A stretch of DNA of 64,000 bases from Actinomadura opuntiae (GCF_030283205.1 NZ_JASNWF010000021.1:124001-188000), one strand, 5' to 3'; shown: positions 9,586 through 17,539, numbered from the stretch's first letter. Numbers and translations: made by a program. Notes: generated by a model not told the origin, from the letters alone.

Positions 9586-10533
9586 GTGCTCACCGGCTTC
9601 ATGCTCGCCATGACCTACCTCGGCAGCGCCGGGTTCTACATCCCGGCGCTGGCGGTCCTCTACTGGTGCGTGCACCCGCGGCTGATGGCGCGGGCGGCGG
9701 TGCTGCTGGCGTTCGGGTCGACGCTCAACACCGTGCTGAAGCTGGTGTGGCAAGAGCCCCGCCCCTTCTGGACGGACCCCACGATCAAGGTCAGGCAGCC
9801 GCTCGCCTCGTTCGGCATGCCGTCGGGTCACGCGCAGAACGCCGTCGTCACCTGGGGCTACTTCGCGTCCCGCACGAGACGCGCCGTGATCTGGGCGGGC
9901 GCGGCCGTCGTCATCGTCCTGATCGGGGCGTCGCGCGTCTACCTGGGCGTGCACTCGCTGAGCCAGGTGCTGGTCGGCTGGGGTGTCGGCATCGGCGTGC
10001 TGGTCCTGGGGCTGTGGCTGGAACCGCGGGTCGTCCCGTGGTGGAGCCGCCGTCCGCTGGTGGCGCAGGTGGCCATGGCGCTGGCGATCTCCCTGATCTT
10101 CCTGGCGGGGGCGTGGCTCGCCGTCCGCTCGCTGCACGGATGGCAGTGGCCGGACGCCTGGGCGAAGGCGATCACCGTCGCCGGTGGGCACACCCGGCCC
10201 GTCACCGTCAACGAGGCGGCCGCCGCCACCGGGGGCCTGTTCGGGGTCCTGGCCGGAGTGTCGATCTGCGCCGCCCGCGGCTGGTTCGACGCGGGCGGCT
10301 CGCTCGGCCGGCGCCTGGCCCGCATCGTGGTCGGCGCCCTCGGCGCGGCGATCCTGGCCGCCCTGGAGTTGCTGCCGGGGCCGCGCCCGCCGGAGGCGTT
10401 CGCCGTCCAGGCCATGCTCGGCCTGTGGGCGACCGCCGGGGCGCCGGAGGCCTTCGTCCGGCTCCGGCTGGCGCACCGCACCACACCTCCGCTCACCCGC
10501 CCGGGTGATGATCCGCCCGAAGTGCGGCAATAG
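9586..10533 (+). CDS. PAP2-superfamily membrane phosphatase-like protein
   Basis: 315 residues from GTG 9586, seven bases after rsmB. Multi-span membrane protein of the type-2 phosphatidic-acid phosphatase superfamily. Motif C1 reads KLVWQEPRP, C2 is MPSGHAQNAV, and C3 is SRVYLGVHSLSQ, with the nucleophilic His at residue 123. The C3 aspartate expected four residues after that His is Gln127. Some PAP2 branches tolerate this, but activity is less certain. A second hydrophobic half (about 165-300) extends beyond the usual PAP2 core. Likely substrates are phosphatidate or undecaprenyl pyrophosphate, though the sequence does not decide. Confidence 0.83.
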   Translation: MLTGFMLAMTYLGSAGFYIPALAVLYWCVHPRLMARAAVLLAFGSTLNTVLKLVWQEPRPFWTDPTIKVRQPLASFGMPSGHAQNAVVTWGYFASRTRRAVIWAGAAVVIVLIGASRVYLGVHSLSQVLVGWGVGIGVLVLGLWLEPRVVPWWSRRPLVAQVAMALAISLIFLAGAWLAVRSLHGWQWPDAWAKAITVAGGHTRPVTVNEAAAATGGLFGVLAGVSICAARGWFDAGGSLGRRLARIVVGALGAAILAALELLPGPRPPEAFAVQAMLGLWATAGAPEAFVRLRLAHRTTPPLTRPGDDPPEVRQ

Positions 10534-10545
10534 ACTCGGGGAATC

Positions 10546-11223
10546 ATGGCTCCACAGATCGCACCCAGCATCCTCTCCGCGGACTTCGCCCGCCTCGCCG
10601 AGGACGTCGCGCTCATCTCCGGCACCGCCGACTGGGTGCACGTCGACGTCATGGACAACCACTTCGTGCCCAACCTGACCCTGGGGCTGCCGGTGGTCGA
10701 GGCGCTGCTCAAGCACAGCGCGCTGCCGCTCGACTGCCACCTCATGATCGAGGACCCGGACCGGTGGGCGCCCCAGTACGCCGAGGCCGGCGCGGGCAGC
10801 GTCACCATCCACGCCGAGGCCGCCAAGGCTCCGATCCGGACGCTGCGCGCCATCCGCGCCGCCGGCGCCCGCGCCGGGCTCGGCGTGAACCCCGCCACCC
10901 CGGTCGAGGGCTTCGAGGACCTGCTCGGCGAGATCGACATGCTGCTGCTGATGACCGTCGAGCCCGGCTTCGGCGGCCAGAGGTTCCTGGACGTGGTGCT
11001 GCCGAAGGTCCGCCGGGCCCGCGAGATGATCAAGGGCCGGGACCTGCCCGTCTGGGTCCAGGTCGACGGAGGCGTCAGCGCCGAGACGATCGAGCGCTGC
11101 GCGGACGCCGGCGCGGACGTGTTCGTCGCGGGCAGCGCCGTCTACGGCGCCGACGACCCGTCCGAGGCCGTCCGGAAGCTGAAGGCCCAGGCGGAGAAGG
11201 CGACGGCCGCCGCGGCATGGTGA
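10546..11223 (+). CDS. rpe: Ribulose-phosphate 3-epimerase
   Basis: 225 residues from ATG 10546. It interconverts ribulose 5-phosphate and xylulose 5-phosphate in the pentose-phosphate pathway. Signature parts of the TIM barrel are intact: APSILSADFARL, HVDVMDNHFVPNLTLG (metal His and Asp), DCHLMI, MTVEPGFGGQ and the phosphate-binding VDGGVS. A TAGACT box overlapping the stop of the upstream PAP2 gene could serve as its -10 element. The gene supplies pentose phosphates for the riboflavin pathway encoded 2 kb downstream. Confidence 0.97.
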   Translation: MAPQIAPSILSADFARLAEDVALISGTADWVHVDVMDNHFVPNLTLGLPVVEALLKHSALPLDCHLMIEDPDRWAPQYAEAGAGSVTIHAEAAKAPIRTLRAIRAAGARAGLGVNPATPVEGFEDLLGEIDMLLLMTVEPGFGGQRFLDVVLPKVRRAREMIKGRDLPVWVQVDGGVSAETIERCADAGADVFVAGSAVYGADDPSEAVRKLKAQAEKATAAAAW

Positions 11224-11246
11224 CCGCATGGTGACCGCATGGTGAC
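11215..11246. repeat. Three 11-bp tandem units spanning the rpe stop and the HAD gene start
   Basis: The unit GCATGGTGACC occurs at 11215 and 11226, and lacks only its last base at 11237. Copy one carries the rpe stop codon (TGA 11221-11223). Copy three carries the ATG (11239) of the HAD gene. The ATG in copy two (11228) opens a five-codon frame only, so it could act in re-initiation between the two genes. Confidence 0.85.
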
Positions 11247-11883
11247 ACTGCCCTGCGCGGCGGTCCTGTTCGACGTCGACGGCACGCTCGTCGACTCGAC
11301 GCCGCTGGTCGAGCGCGCCGCCCGCGAGTGGGCCGTCGAGTACGGGATCGACGCCGACGAGTTCCTCTCGGACGCCCACGGCCGCCGCACCAGCGACCGC
11401 GTCGCCGACTTCCTGCCCGCCGACCGGGTGCGGGAGGCCACCGCCCGCCTGGACGCGCTGGAAGCGGCTCGCACCGACGGCATCACCGCGCTTCCCGGCG
11501 TCCCGGAGTTGCTGGCGGCGATGGACGGGCTGCCGTGGGCGCTGGTCACGTCCATGGACAAGGAGCAGCTCCGCGTCCGCACCGGGGTCGCGGGCGTCCC
11601 GCTGCCGTCCGTCGTGATCACCGCCGAGGACGTCCCGCGCGGCAAGCCCGACCCTTCCGGCTACCTCCAGGCGGCCGAGCGGCTCGGAGTCGACCCGTCG
11701 GCCTGCGTGGTCGTCGAGGACGCCCCCGCCGGCATAGCGGCGGGCCGCGCCGCCGGCGCCACCGTCGTCGCCGTCACGACCAGCCATGCCGAGGCGTCCC
11801 TGACGGCCGCGCACCGGATCGTCCCCGACCTGACCCACGTGCTCCCGGCCCCCGGCGGCCTGCGCCTCGTCCGCACGCTCTGA
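11239..11883 (+). CDS. HAD-superfamily sugar-phosphate phosphatase-like hydrolase
   Basis: 214 residues. Haloacid-dehalogenase fold: motif I FDVDGTLVDSTPLV with nucleophile and acid Asp, motif II LVTSMDKE (Thr/Ser), and motif III/IV GKPDPSGY and VVVEDAPAGIAAG. The small helical cap after motif I puts it with beta-phosphoglucomutase/phosphoglycolate-type phosphatases. The substrate cannot be read from the sequence. It follows rpe after 15 bp, so a sugar phosphate of the pentose-phosphate pathway is a reasonable guess. The start ATG sits in the third unit of an 11-bp tandem repeat. Confidence 0.85.
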   Translation: MVTLPCAAVLFDVDGTLVDSTPLVERAAREWAVEYGIDADEFLSDAHGRRTSDRVADFLPADRVREATARLDALEAARTDGITALPGVPELLAAMDGLPWALVTSMDKEQLRVRTGVAGVPLPSVVITAEDVPRGKPDPSGYLQAAERLGVDPSACVVVEDAPAGIAAGRAAGATVVAVTTSHAEASLTAAHRIVPDLTHVLPAPGGLRLVRTL

Positions 11884-11929
11884 CCCGCGCCAACGCCTTG
11901 CCGGCGCGGGGGTGCCGTAGGTTTGGGGC

Positions 11930-12502
11930 GTGCCGAAGCTGTGGAACGAGACGATCGAGGCGCACCGGAACGCGGTCCGCGAGGCGACGCTGAGGACCAC
12001 GGCGGCACTGGTGGCCGAGCACGGCCTGGCGGCGGTGACGATGTCGCGGATCGCCAAGGAGACCGGCATCGGCCGCGCCACCCTTTACAAGTACTTCCCG
12101 GACGTCGAGGCGATCCTCGTCGCCTGGCACGACCAGCAGGTCGGCGGGCACCTCGAACGCCTCGCCGCCGCGCGCGACCGGGCCGGGACGCCCGCCGAGC
12201 GGCTCGCCGAAGTGCTGCGGACCTACGCGGTGACGACGCACGAGCGGCCGCACGGCACCGAGATGGCGGCGCTCGTCCACCGCGGCGGCCGCATGGCGGA
12301 CGCGGAACGGCGGCTGCGCGAGCTCGTCGTGGGGCTGCTGGCGGACGCGGCGCGCGACGGCGCCGTCCGCGCCGACGTCCCGCCGGACGAGCTGGCGGTC
12401 TTCTGCCTGCACGCGCTCGGCGCGGCGGGCGCCCTTCCGTCGCGGGACGCGGTCGAGCGCCTGGTCGCGGTGACGCTGGACGCGGTGCGCGCGCCCGGCT
12501 GA
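11930..12502 (+). CDS. TetR-family transcriptional regulator
   Basis: 190 residues from GTG 11930. The N-terminal helix-turn-helix is clear (AALVAEHGLAAVTMSRIAKETGIGRATLYKYFPD). The ligand domain is unassigned. A TAGGTT hexamer lies about seven bases upstream of the GTG, suggesting a leaderless transcript. It stands between the HAD gene and the riboflavin riboswitch without an obvious divergent partner, so its target cannot be guessed from context. Confidence 0.88.
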   Translation: MPKLWNETIEAHRNAVREATLRTTAALVAEHGLAAVTMSRIAKETGIGRATLYKYFPDVEAILVAWHDQQVGGHLERLAAARDRAGTPAERLAEVLRTYAVTTHERPHGTEMAALVHRGGRMADAERRLRELVVGLLADAARDGAVRADVPPDELAVFCLHALGAAGALPSRDAVERLVAVTLDAVRAPG

Positions 12503-12512
12503 CCGCCCGAAT

Positions 12513-12569
12513 GACGCGGAGCGGCGCGGAGGGCCGACGCGGAGCGGTCCGGGGGTCGACGCGGAGCGG
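12513..12569. repeat. Three dispersed copies of a 12-bp unit
   Basis: GACGCGGAGCGG occurs at 12513-12524, 12536-12547 and 12558-12569, with a period of 22-23 bp. It lies in the 520-bp gap between the TetR gene and ribE. No function is evident. Confidence 0.7.
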
Positions 12570-12570
12570 T

Positions 12571-12590
12571 CCGGCGGGCCGCGCCGCCGG
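12571..12590 (+). terminator. Possible terminator hairpin after the TetR gene
   Basis: CCGGCGG at 12571-12577 pairs with CCGCCGG at 12584-12590 around a 6-base loop. There is no T tract, as is common in high-GC actinomycetes. Position is the main support. Confidence 0.4.
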
Positions 12591-12806
12591 GCCCAAGGTC
12601 GGGAATGGCGGTCACCACGGGCCGCGGCGGCACGGTGTCGGGGAGCGGGGCCTTGCGCCAGGCGTACCCGGTGCCGGAGATCGTTGAACGTTGAACCGGG
12701 CCAGGATAACCCGAGCGAGCGCTTGGTAGGCGGCCCGGTGCCCGTGGCGATCCTCACATGGGCGCGGGAATGGTTCGCATGGCACACTGGTTCCAAAGCA
12801 TGAACG

Positions 12807-12932
12807 CGTGCTCCGGGGTCGGTGAAATTCCGAACCGGCGGTGACAGTCCGCGACCCGGCCGAAGCCATCGGCCGGTTGACCTGGTGGAACTCCAGGACC
12901 GACGGTGAAAGTCCGGATGGGAGGCAGCGCGC
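12807..12932 (+). ncRNA. FMN riboswitch (RFN element)
   Basis: The conserved blocks of the FMN aptamer appear in order: CTCCGGGGTCGGTGAAATTC near 12811, CGAACCGGCGGTGACAGTCC, a central GGCCGAAGCCATCGGCC hairpin, CCTGGTGGAACTCCAGGACC, and GACGGTGAAAGTCCGGATGG followed by GAGGCAGCGCG ending near 12932. It precedes ribE by about 95 bases. A hairpin ACCCTC/GAGGGT at 12938-12957 and TTCCG/CGGAA near 12995-13010, close to the ribE ribosome site GAGGAGG (13012-13018), could form the expression platform. Flavin mononucleotide binding should repress the whole rib operon. Confidence 0.95.
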
Positions 12933-13026
12933 AGTACACCCTCTGTCGCAGGAGGGTGATGCAACGTCGACGCACGTACACCCCCGGAGCCGGGTTCCGT
13001 AGCAGCGGAACGAGGAGGCCCGGGAG

Positions 13027-13686
13027 ATGTTCACCGGCATCGTCGAGGAGCTCGGCGAGATCGTCGCGATCGAGGCCGAGGGGGACTCGGCCGTCCTGAC
13101 GATCCGCGGCCCGCTCGTCACCGAGGACGCCGTCCACGGCGCCTCGATCGCGGTCAACGGCGTCTGCCTCACCGTGGTGGACGTCAAGGACGGCGCCTTC
13201 ACCGCCGACGCGATGAAGGAGACCCTCGACAGGTCCAGCCTCGGCTCCCTCGAACCCGGCTCCAACGTCAATCTGGAGCGGCCCGTCCGGCTCTCCGACC
13301 GGCTCGGCGGCCACCTCGTCCAGGGCCACGTCGACGGCGTCGGAACGATCCTGTCCCGCGAGCCCGGCGAGCGCTGGGACGTCGTCACGGTCTCGCTGCC
13401 CGCGCACCTGAGCCGCTACCTGGTCGACAAGGGCTCGATCACGGTCGACGGGATCAGCCTCACGGTCGTCGAGGCCGGCGCCGACCGGTTCAGCGTCGCG
13501 CTCATCCCGACCACGCTCGCGCTCACCACGCTCGGCCGCAAGAAGCCCGGCGACCCCGTCAACCTCGAGGTCGACGTCGTCGCCAAGTACGTCGAGCGCA
13601 TGCTCGGCGACCGCGCGGCGGCGGACGGCCTGACGGGCGGTCCCACCGACGGCCTGACCGACGGCGTGACGGGCGGCGTGGCATGA
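13027..13686 (+). CDS. ribE: Riboflavin synthase, alpha subunit
   Basis: 219 residues from ATG 13027 with GAGGAGG nine bases upstream. It converts two 6,7-dimethyl-8-ribityllumazine to riboflavin. Two lumazine-binding repeats are visible: MFTGIVEELGEI with NGVCLTVV, then GHVDGVGTI with DGISLTVV. The last 20 residues (LTGGPTDGLTDGVTGG) are a low-complexity tail beyond the usual end. First gene under the FMN riboswitch; its stop overlaps the ribM start (ATGA). Confidence 0.96.
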   Translation: MFTGIVEELGEIVAIEAEGDSAVLTIRGPLVTEDAVHGASIAVNGVCLTVVDVKDGAFTADAMKETLDRSSLGSLEPGSNVNLERPVRLSDRLGGHLVQGHVDGVGTILSREPGERWDVVTVSLPAHLSRYLVDKGSITVDGISLTVVEAGADRFSVALIPTTLALTTLGRKKPGDPVNLEVDVVAKYVERMLGDRAAADGLTGGPTDGLTDGVTGGVA

Positions 13687-14324
13687 GCTGGCTGGGTGCG
13701 GGCTTCGACCTCTTCGGCGAGCACATCCTGTGGACCGACCTCGTCGGCAACGTCCTGTCGCTCGCCGTGGTGTGGCTCGCCATGCGCAAGACCCTCTGGA
13801 CGTGGCCGGTGCAGCTGGTCGGCGCGCTGCTGCTGCTCGCCGCGTCCGTGCACGCCGACGTCCCCGGCAACGCCCTCAAGCAGGTGCTGTTCGGCTTCCT
13901 CGCCCTCTACGGCTGGGCGATGTGGGCGCGCGGGCGGCGCGGCGGCGACCCCCTGGTGGTGCGCAGCGCGACCGCGAAGGAGCGCGTGGTGCTGATCGCG
14001 GCCCTCGCCGTCGGCACCGCCGCGGTCGCCGAGCTGTTCCTCCACGTCGACTGGCTGAAGGCCGCCTGGTCGCCGTGGGCGAACGCCTACATCTTCGTCG
14101 GCAGCGCCGTCGCGACGTTCGCGCAGAGCCGCGCGCTCGTCGACTTCTGGATCGTGTGGGTGCTGGTCGACCTGGTGGGCGTGCCGGTGGCCCTGCACTC
14201 CGGGCTGTACGTCTCCGGCGCGGTCTACGTGATCTTCTTCGTGATGGTGATGGTCGGGTTCAGGAACTGGCTGCGGGAAGCGAAGGCAGTGCCGGCCCCC
14301 GGTAACAAGGCGGTGACCGCATGA
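13683..14324 (+). CDS. ribM: Riboflavin transporter of the PnuC/RibM (PnuX) family
   Basis: 213 residues, about seven hydrophobic segments, PnuC fold (LVGNVLSLAVVWLAMRKTLWTWPVQLVG; FWIVWVLVDLVGVP). PnuC-family proteins usually carry nicotinamide riboside. Copies placed inside FMN-riboswitch riboflavin operons, in the order riboflavin synthase - this gene - ribBA - ribH as in Streptomyces davawensis and Corynebacterium, are riboflavin uptake facilitators (RibM/PnuX). That order is exactly what is seen here, with ATGA overlaps on both sides. The assignment rests on family plus context. Confidence 0.88.
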   Translation: MSWLGAGFDLFGEHILWTDLVGNVLSLAVVWLAMRKTLWTWPVQLVGALLLLAASVHADVPGNALKQVLFGFLALYGWAMWARGRRGGDPLVVRSATAKERVVLIAALAVGTAAVAELFLHVDWLKAAWSPWANAYIFVGSAVATFAQSRALVDFWIVWVLVDLVGVPVALHSGLYVSGAVYVIFFVMVMVGFRNWLREAKAVPAPGNKAVTA

Positions 14325-15613
14325 GCGGCAACGACGGACTCAACGGCAGCGACGGACTCAACGGCAGTGACGGACTGAACGGCGGCGGCGGACTGAACGG
14401 CGGCGGGATCTTCGACCCGATCGAGGAGGCGATCGCCGACATCGCGGCGGGGCGTCCCGTCGTGGTCGTCGACGACGAGGACCGCGAGAACGAGGGCGAC
14501 ATCATCTTCGCCGCGTCGAAGGCGACGCCGGAGCTGCTCACCTTCACGATCCGCTACACCAGCGGCGTGATCTGCGTCCCGATGGAGGGCGCCGACCTGG
14601 ACCGGCTGCAGATCCCGCTGATGACCGCGCAGAACACGGAGCGGATGCGCACCGCCTACACCGTCAGCGTGGACGCCCGGCTCGGCGTCACCACCGGCAT
14701 CTCCGCCGCCGACCGGGCCCGCACGATCCGGACCCTCGCCGACTCGGCGTCCGAGCCGCGCGACCTCGTCCGTCCCGGGCACATCTTCCCGCTGCGCTAC
14801 CACGAGGGCGGCGTGCTGCGCCGGCGCGGGCACACCGAGGCCGCCGTCGACCTCGCCCGGATGGCCGGGCTCACCCCGGCGGGCGTCCTCGCCGAGGTCG
14901 TCAACGAGGACGGCACCATGGCGCGCCTGCCCGAGCTGCAGGTGTTCGCCAAGGAGCACGGCCTCAAGCTGATCTCCATCGAGCAGCTCGCCGAGTACCG
15001 CCGCCGCACCGAGCCGATGGTCACCCGGGTCGTGGAGACCCGGCTGCCGAACCGGTACGGGATGTGGCGCGCCATCGGGTTCTCCAGCGAGATCGACGGC
15101 GGCGAGCACCTCGCGCTCGTCCTCGGCGACATCGGCGACGGCGAGGACGTCCTGATCCGCGCGCACTCCGAATGCCTCACCGGCGACGTCCTGCACTCCG
15201 AGCGCTGCGACTGCGGCACCCAGCTGGACGCCGCGATGGAGCGCATCGCCGAGGAGGGCCGCGGCGTCGTGGTCTACCTGCGCGGGCACGAGGGCCGCGG
15301 CATCGGCCTGCTGGCCAAGCTGCGCGCCTACGCGCTGCAGGACAACGGCTCCGACACCGTCGACGCCAACCTCGAGCTCGGCCTGCCCGCCGACGCGCGC
15401 GAGTACTCCAACGCCGCCCATATGCTGCGCGACCTCGGCGTCCGCTCGATCCGGGTGCTCACCAACAACCCCGACAAGCTCAAGGGCCTGGACGGGTTCG
15501 GGCTGGAGGTGCGCGGCCGCGAGACGATGCCCGTCATCGTCACCGAGCACAACCGGCGCTACCTGACGGTCAAGCGGGACCGTCTCGGGCACCAGATCGA
15601 AGGACTCTCATGA
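14321..15613 (+). CDS. ribBA: Bifunctional 3,4-dihydroxy-2-butanone-4-phosphate synthase / GTP cyclohydrolase II
   Basis: 430 residues. The first 29 residues are a Gly-Asn-Leu repeat tail. The dihydroxybutanone-phosphate synthase domain (about 30-230) has DDEDRENEGDIIFAA, the Ser/Thr-rich ITYTSGVICV-like loop and GHIFPLRYHEGGVL. The GTP cyclohydrolase II domain has zinc ligands in SECLTGDVLHSERCDCG, then YLRGHEGRGIGL and NNPDKLKGL. It supplies both precursors of lumazine. It overlaps ribM upstream and ribH downstream by ATGA. Confidence 0.96.
   Translation: MSGNDGLNGSDGLNGSDGLNGGGGLNGGGIFDPIEEAIADIAAGRPVVVVDDEDRENEGDIIFAASKATPELLTFTIRYTSGVICVPMEGADLDRLQIPLMTAQNTERMRTAYTVSVDARLGVTTGISAADRARTIRTLADSASEPRDLVRPGHIFPLRYHEGGVLRRRGHTEAAVDLARMAGLTPAGVLAEVVNEDGTMARLPELQVFAKEHGLKLISIEQLAEYRRRTEPMVTRVVETRLPNRYGMWRAIGFSSEIDGGEHLALVLGDIGDGEDVLIRAHSECLTGDVLHSERCDCGTQLDAAMERIAEEGRGVVVYLRGHEGRGIGLLAKLRAYALQDNGSDTVDANLELGLPADAREYSNAAHMLRDLGVRSIRVLTNNPDKLKGLDGFGLEVRGRETMPVIVTEHNRRYLTVKRDRLGHQIEGLS
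14327..14407 (+). repeat. 18-bp tandem repeat in the 5' end of ribBA
   Basis: The hexapeptide unit G(N/S)DGLN occurs as GNDGLN, GSDGLN, GSDGLN and GGGGLN, followed by GGG, from near-identical 18-bp units. It precedes the first conserved residue of the enzyme, so repeat number could vary without touching the active site. Confidence 0.85.
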
Positions 15614-16122
15614 GCGGCGCCGGACGCCCTGAGGACACCGCCGTCGACGCGGCCGGGCTGACGCTCGGCATCGTCTGCACCCGCTGGCACGGGCAGATCA
15701 CCGACCAGCTGCTGGAACGCGCCGTCGCCGCCGCGAAGGCCTGCGGCGTCGACGCCCCCGTCGTCGTGCGGGTCGCCGGCGCCCTGGAACTCCCCGTGAT
15801 CGCCCAGCAGATGGCACGCGACCTCGACGCCGTCGTCTGCCTCGGCGCGGTCATCCGGGGAGCGACGGCGCATTTCGACTATGTCTGCGACTCCGTGACG
15901 ACCGGTGTGACACGCGTTGCACTGGACGAGTCGACTCCGGTGGGCAACGGGGTCCTCACGTGTGACACCATTGAGCAGGCACTGGAACGCAGCGGGCTGC
16001 CAGGCAGCTCCGAGGACAAGGGATGGGAGGCGACTGTGGCCGCACTCGACACGGCACTGACCCTGCGAGGTCTGCGGCATCACGGTCACGCCGGGCACGG
16101 CCTGGAGCATTCGGGCTCCTGA
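15610..16122 (+). CDS. ribH: 6,7-dimethyl-8-ribityllumazine synthase
   Basis: 170 residues from the ATG that overlaps the ribBA stop. It condenses 5-amino-6-ribitylaminouracil with dihydroxybutanone phosphate. Conserved parts: GIVCTRWHGQITDQLLERA, AGALELPVIAQ, CLGAVIRGATAHFDYVC (catalytic His), and GVLTCDTIEQALERSG ahead of DKGWEA. The usual N-K-G is D-K-G here. The C-terminal dozen residues are an extra Gly/His-rich tail. Last gene of the rib operon. Confidence 0.95.
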   Translation: MSGAGRPEDTAVDAAGLTLGIVCTRWHGQITDQLLERAVAAAKACGVDAPVVVRVAGALELPVIAQQMARDLDAVVCLGAVIRGATAHFDYVCDSVTTGVTRVALDESTPVGNGVLTCDTIEQALERSGLPGSSEDKGWEATVAALDTALTLRGLRHHGHAGHGLEHSGS

Positions 16123-16168
16123 GCTCACCCCGGTATCCCGTACGCAACCCATTCCGAAAGGCAATTCC

Positions 16169-17044
16169 GTGCTGTCACTCGTCCTGCCGAAGGGGTCGCT
16201 GGAGAAGGCGACCATGCAGCTGTTCGACGCCGCCGACCTCACCGTCCGGCGCGCCTCGGACCGCGACTACCGCGCCTCCATCGACGACCCGCGCATCGAC
16301 CGCGTCCGGGTGCTGCGCCCGCAGGAGATCCCGACCTACCTCGAACAGGGCCTGTTCGACCTCGGCATCACCGGCCGCGACTGGATCACCGAGACCGACT
16401 CCGACGTCGTCAGCCTCGGCGAGCTCCAGTACTCCAAGGCGACCTCCAACCCCGTCCGCGTGATCATGGCGGTGCCGGAGGACGCGCCCTGGCGGAGCGT
16501 GTCCGACCTGCCGGAGGGCGTCCGGATCTCCACCGAGTTCCCGGCGATGACCAAGCGGTTCCTCGACAAGCACGGCGTGAAGGCGAAGGTCGTCCCGTCC
16601 TACGGCGCGACGGAGGCGAAGGTCCCCGACATCGTGGACGCGATCGTCGACCTCACCGAGACCGGCTCGTCGCTGCGCAAGAACGGCCTGCGCATCCTCG
16701 ACACCCTCCTGACCAGCTACACCGAGCTGGTCGCCAACCGCGAGGCCTACGAGGACGCCGAGAAGCGCGCCGCGATGGAGGACATCTCCCTGCTGCTGCA
16801 GGGCGCCATCCGTGCGCGCGGCAACGTGCTGCTGAAGCTGAACGTCGCCCAGGCCGACCTGCAGAACGTCCTCGACATCATGCCGTCGATGTCCGCGCCC
16901 ACGGTCACCTCCCTGGCCGGCGGCGACTCCAGCGCGGTCGAGTCCGTCGTCGCCAAGCGCGGCGTGAACACGCTGATCCCGGCCCTCAAGGCCGCCGGCG
17001 CCCACGACATCCTCGAAATCCCCATCTCGAAGATCGTTGACTGA
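16169..17044 (+). CDS. hisG: ATP phosphoribosyltransferase, long (regulated) form
   Basis: 291 residues from GTG 16169. First step of histidine synthesis: ATP + PRPP to phosphoribosyl-ATP. The catalytic lobes show LPKGSLEKATMQLF, EQGLFDLGITGRDW and IVDLTETGSSLRKNGLRI (PRPP loop). The C-terminal roughly 75 residues (MPSMSAPTVTSLAGGDSSAVESVV) are the ACT-like histidine-feedback domain of the long form. In many actinobacteria hisE sits directly before hisG. Here only 46 bases separate ribH from hisG and no hisE is present. Confidence 0.96.
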   Translation: MLSLVLPKGSLEKATMQLFDAADLTVRRASDRDYRASIDDPRIDRVRVLRPQEIPTYLEQGLFDLGITGRDWITETDSDVVSLGELQYSKATSNPVRVIMAVPEDAPWRSVSDLPEGVRISTEFPAMTKRFLDKHGVKAKVVPSYGATEAKVPDIVDAIVDLTETGSSLRKNGLRILDTLLTSYTELVANREAYEDAEKRAAMEDISLLLQGAIRARGNVLLKLNVAQADLQNVLDIMPSMSAPTVTSLAGGDSSAVESVVAKRGVNTLIPALKAAGAHDILEIPISKIVD

Positions 17045-17483
17045 GGAAGGGGCCCTGCCGGCCGTGTGGCGCCCGCGCACCACACGGCTCGTCGCCTACA
17101 TCACGGCGGGCGTGGTCGTCGTCGGCCTGATCGCGCTCGCCGTGGTGGTGGCACCGCAGTTCAAGCTGTTCGACCGGGTCCTGATCGTCGTGTTCGGCCT
17201 GGTCGTCGCGTGGGTCCTGCACATGCTGGCCCGCTGCCGCGTCACCGCCGACGAGTCGGGCCTCACGGTCGTCAACGCCTTCCGCACCCGCCGCCTCGCC
17301 TGGCCCGAGGTGCTCGGCGTCACGATGACCGAGGGCGACCCGTGGCCCACCCTCGACCTGGCCGACGGCACGTCCCTCGGCGCGATGGGCATCAACGGCG
17401 CCGAGAAGCCCCTCGCCGCCCGCCAGCTCACCGAGCTGGAGACCCTCCTCCGCACCCGCAGCGAAACCCCTGACCCCACCTGA
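17037..17483 (+). CDS. Small membrane protein with bacterial PH-like domain
   Basis: 148 residues from a TTG at 17037 that overlaps the end of hisG by eight bases. A GTG nine codons later is an alternative. Two hydrophobic helices (YITAGVVVVGLIALAVVV; VLIVVFGLVVAWVLHML) precede a soluble PH-like region with CRVTADESGLTVVNAFRTRRLAWPEV. The same type of protein follows hisG in other actinobacteria. Its role is unknown; the overlap implies co-translation with hisG. Confidence 0.85.
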   Translation: MTEEGALPAVWRPRTTRLVAYITAGVVVVGLIALAVVVAPQFKLFDRVLIVVFGLVVAWVLHMLARCRVTADESGLTVVNAFRTRRLAWPEVLGVTMTEGDPWPTLDLADGTSLGAMGINGAEKPLAARQLTELETLLRTRSETPDPT

Positions 17484-17539
17484 CGTTCCAGACGGGCATT
17501 TCCGCGACGGGCGGGTTCACCGCGGATCACTTCCTTCGC

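Noticed and set aside
12959..13099. Small frame after AGGAGGG inside the ribE leader, overlapping the ribE start out of frame
   Set aside because: Arg/Ser-rich, no conservation evidence, and the ribosome-site-like sequence lies in a hairpin that is more simply part of the riboswitch expression platform.
13683..14324. Nicotinamide riboside transporter PnuC
   Set aside because: The fold is PnuC, but the gene lies within an FMN-riboswitch riboflavin operon with ATGA overlaps, which fits the RibM/PnuX riboflavin importer better.
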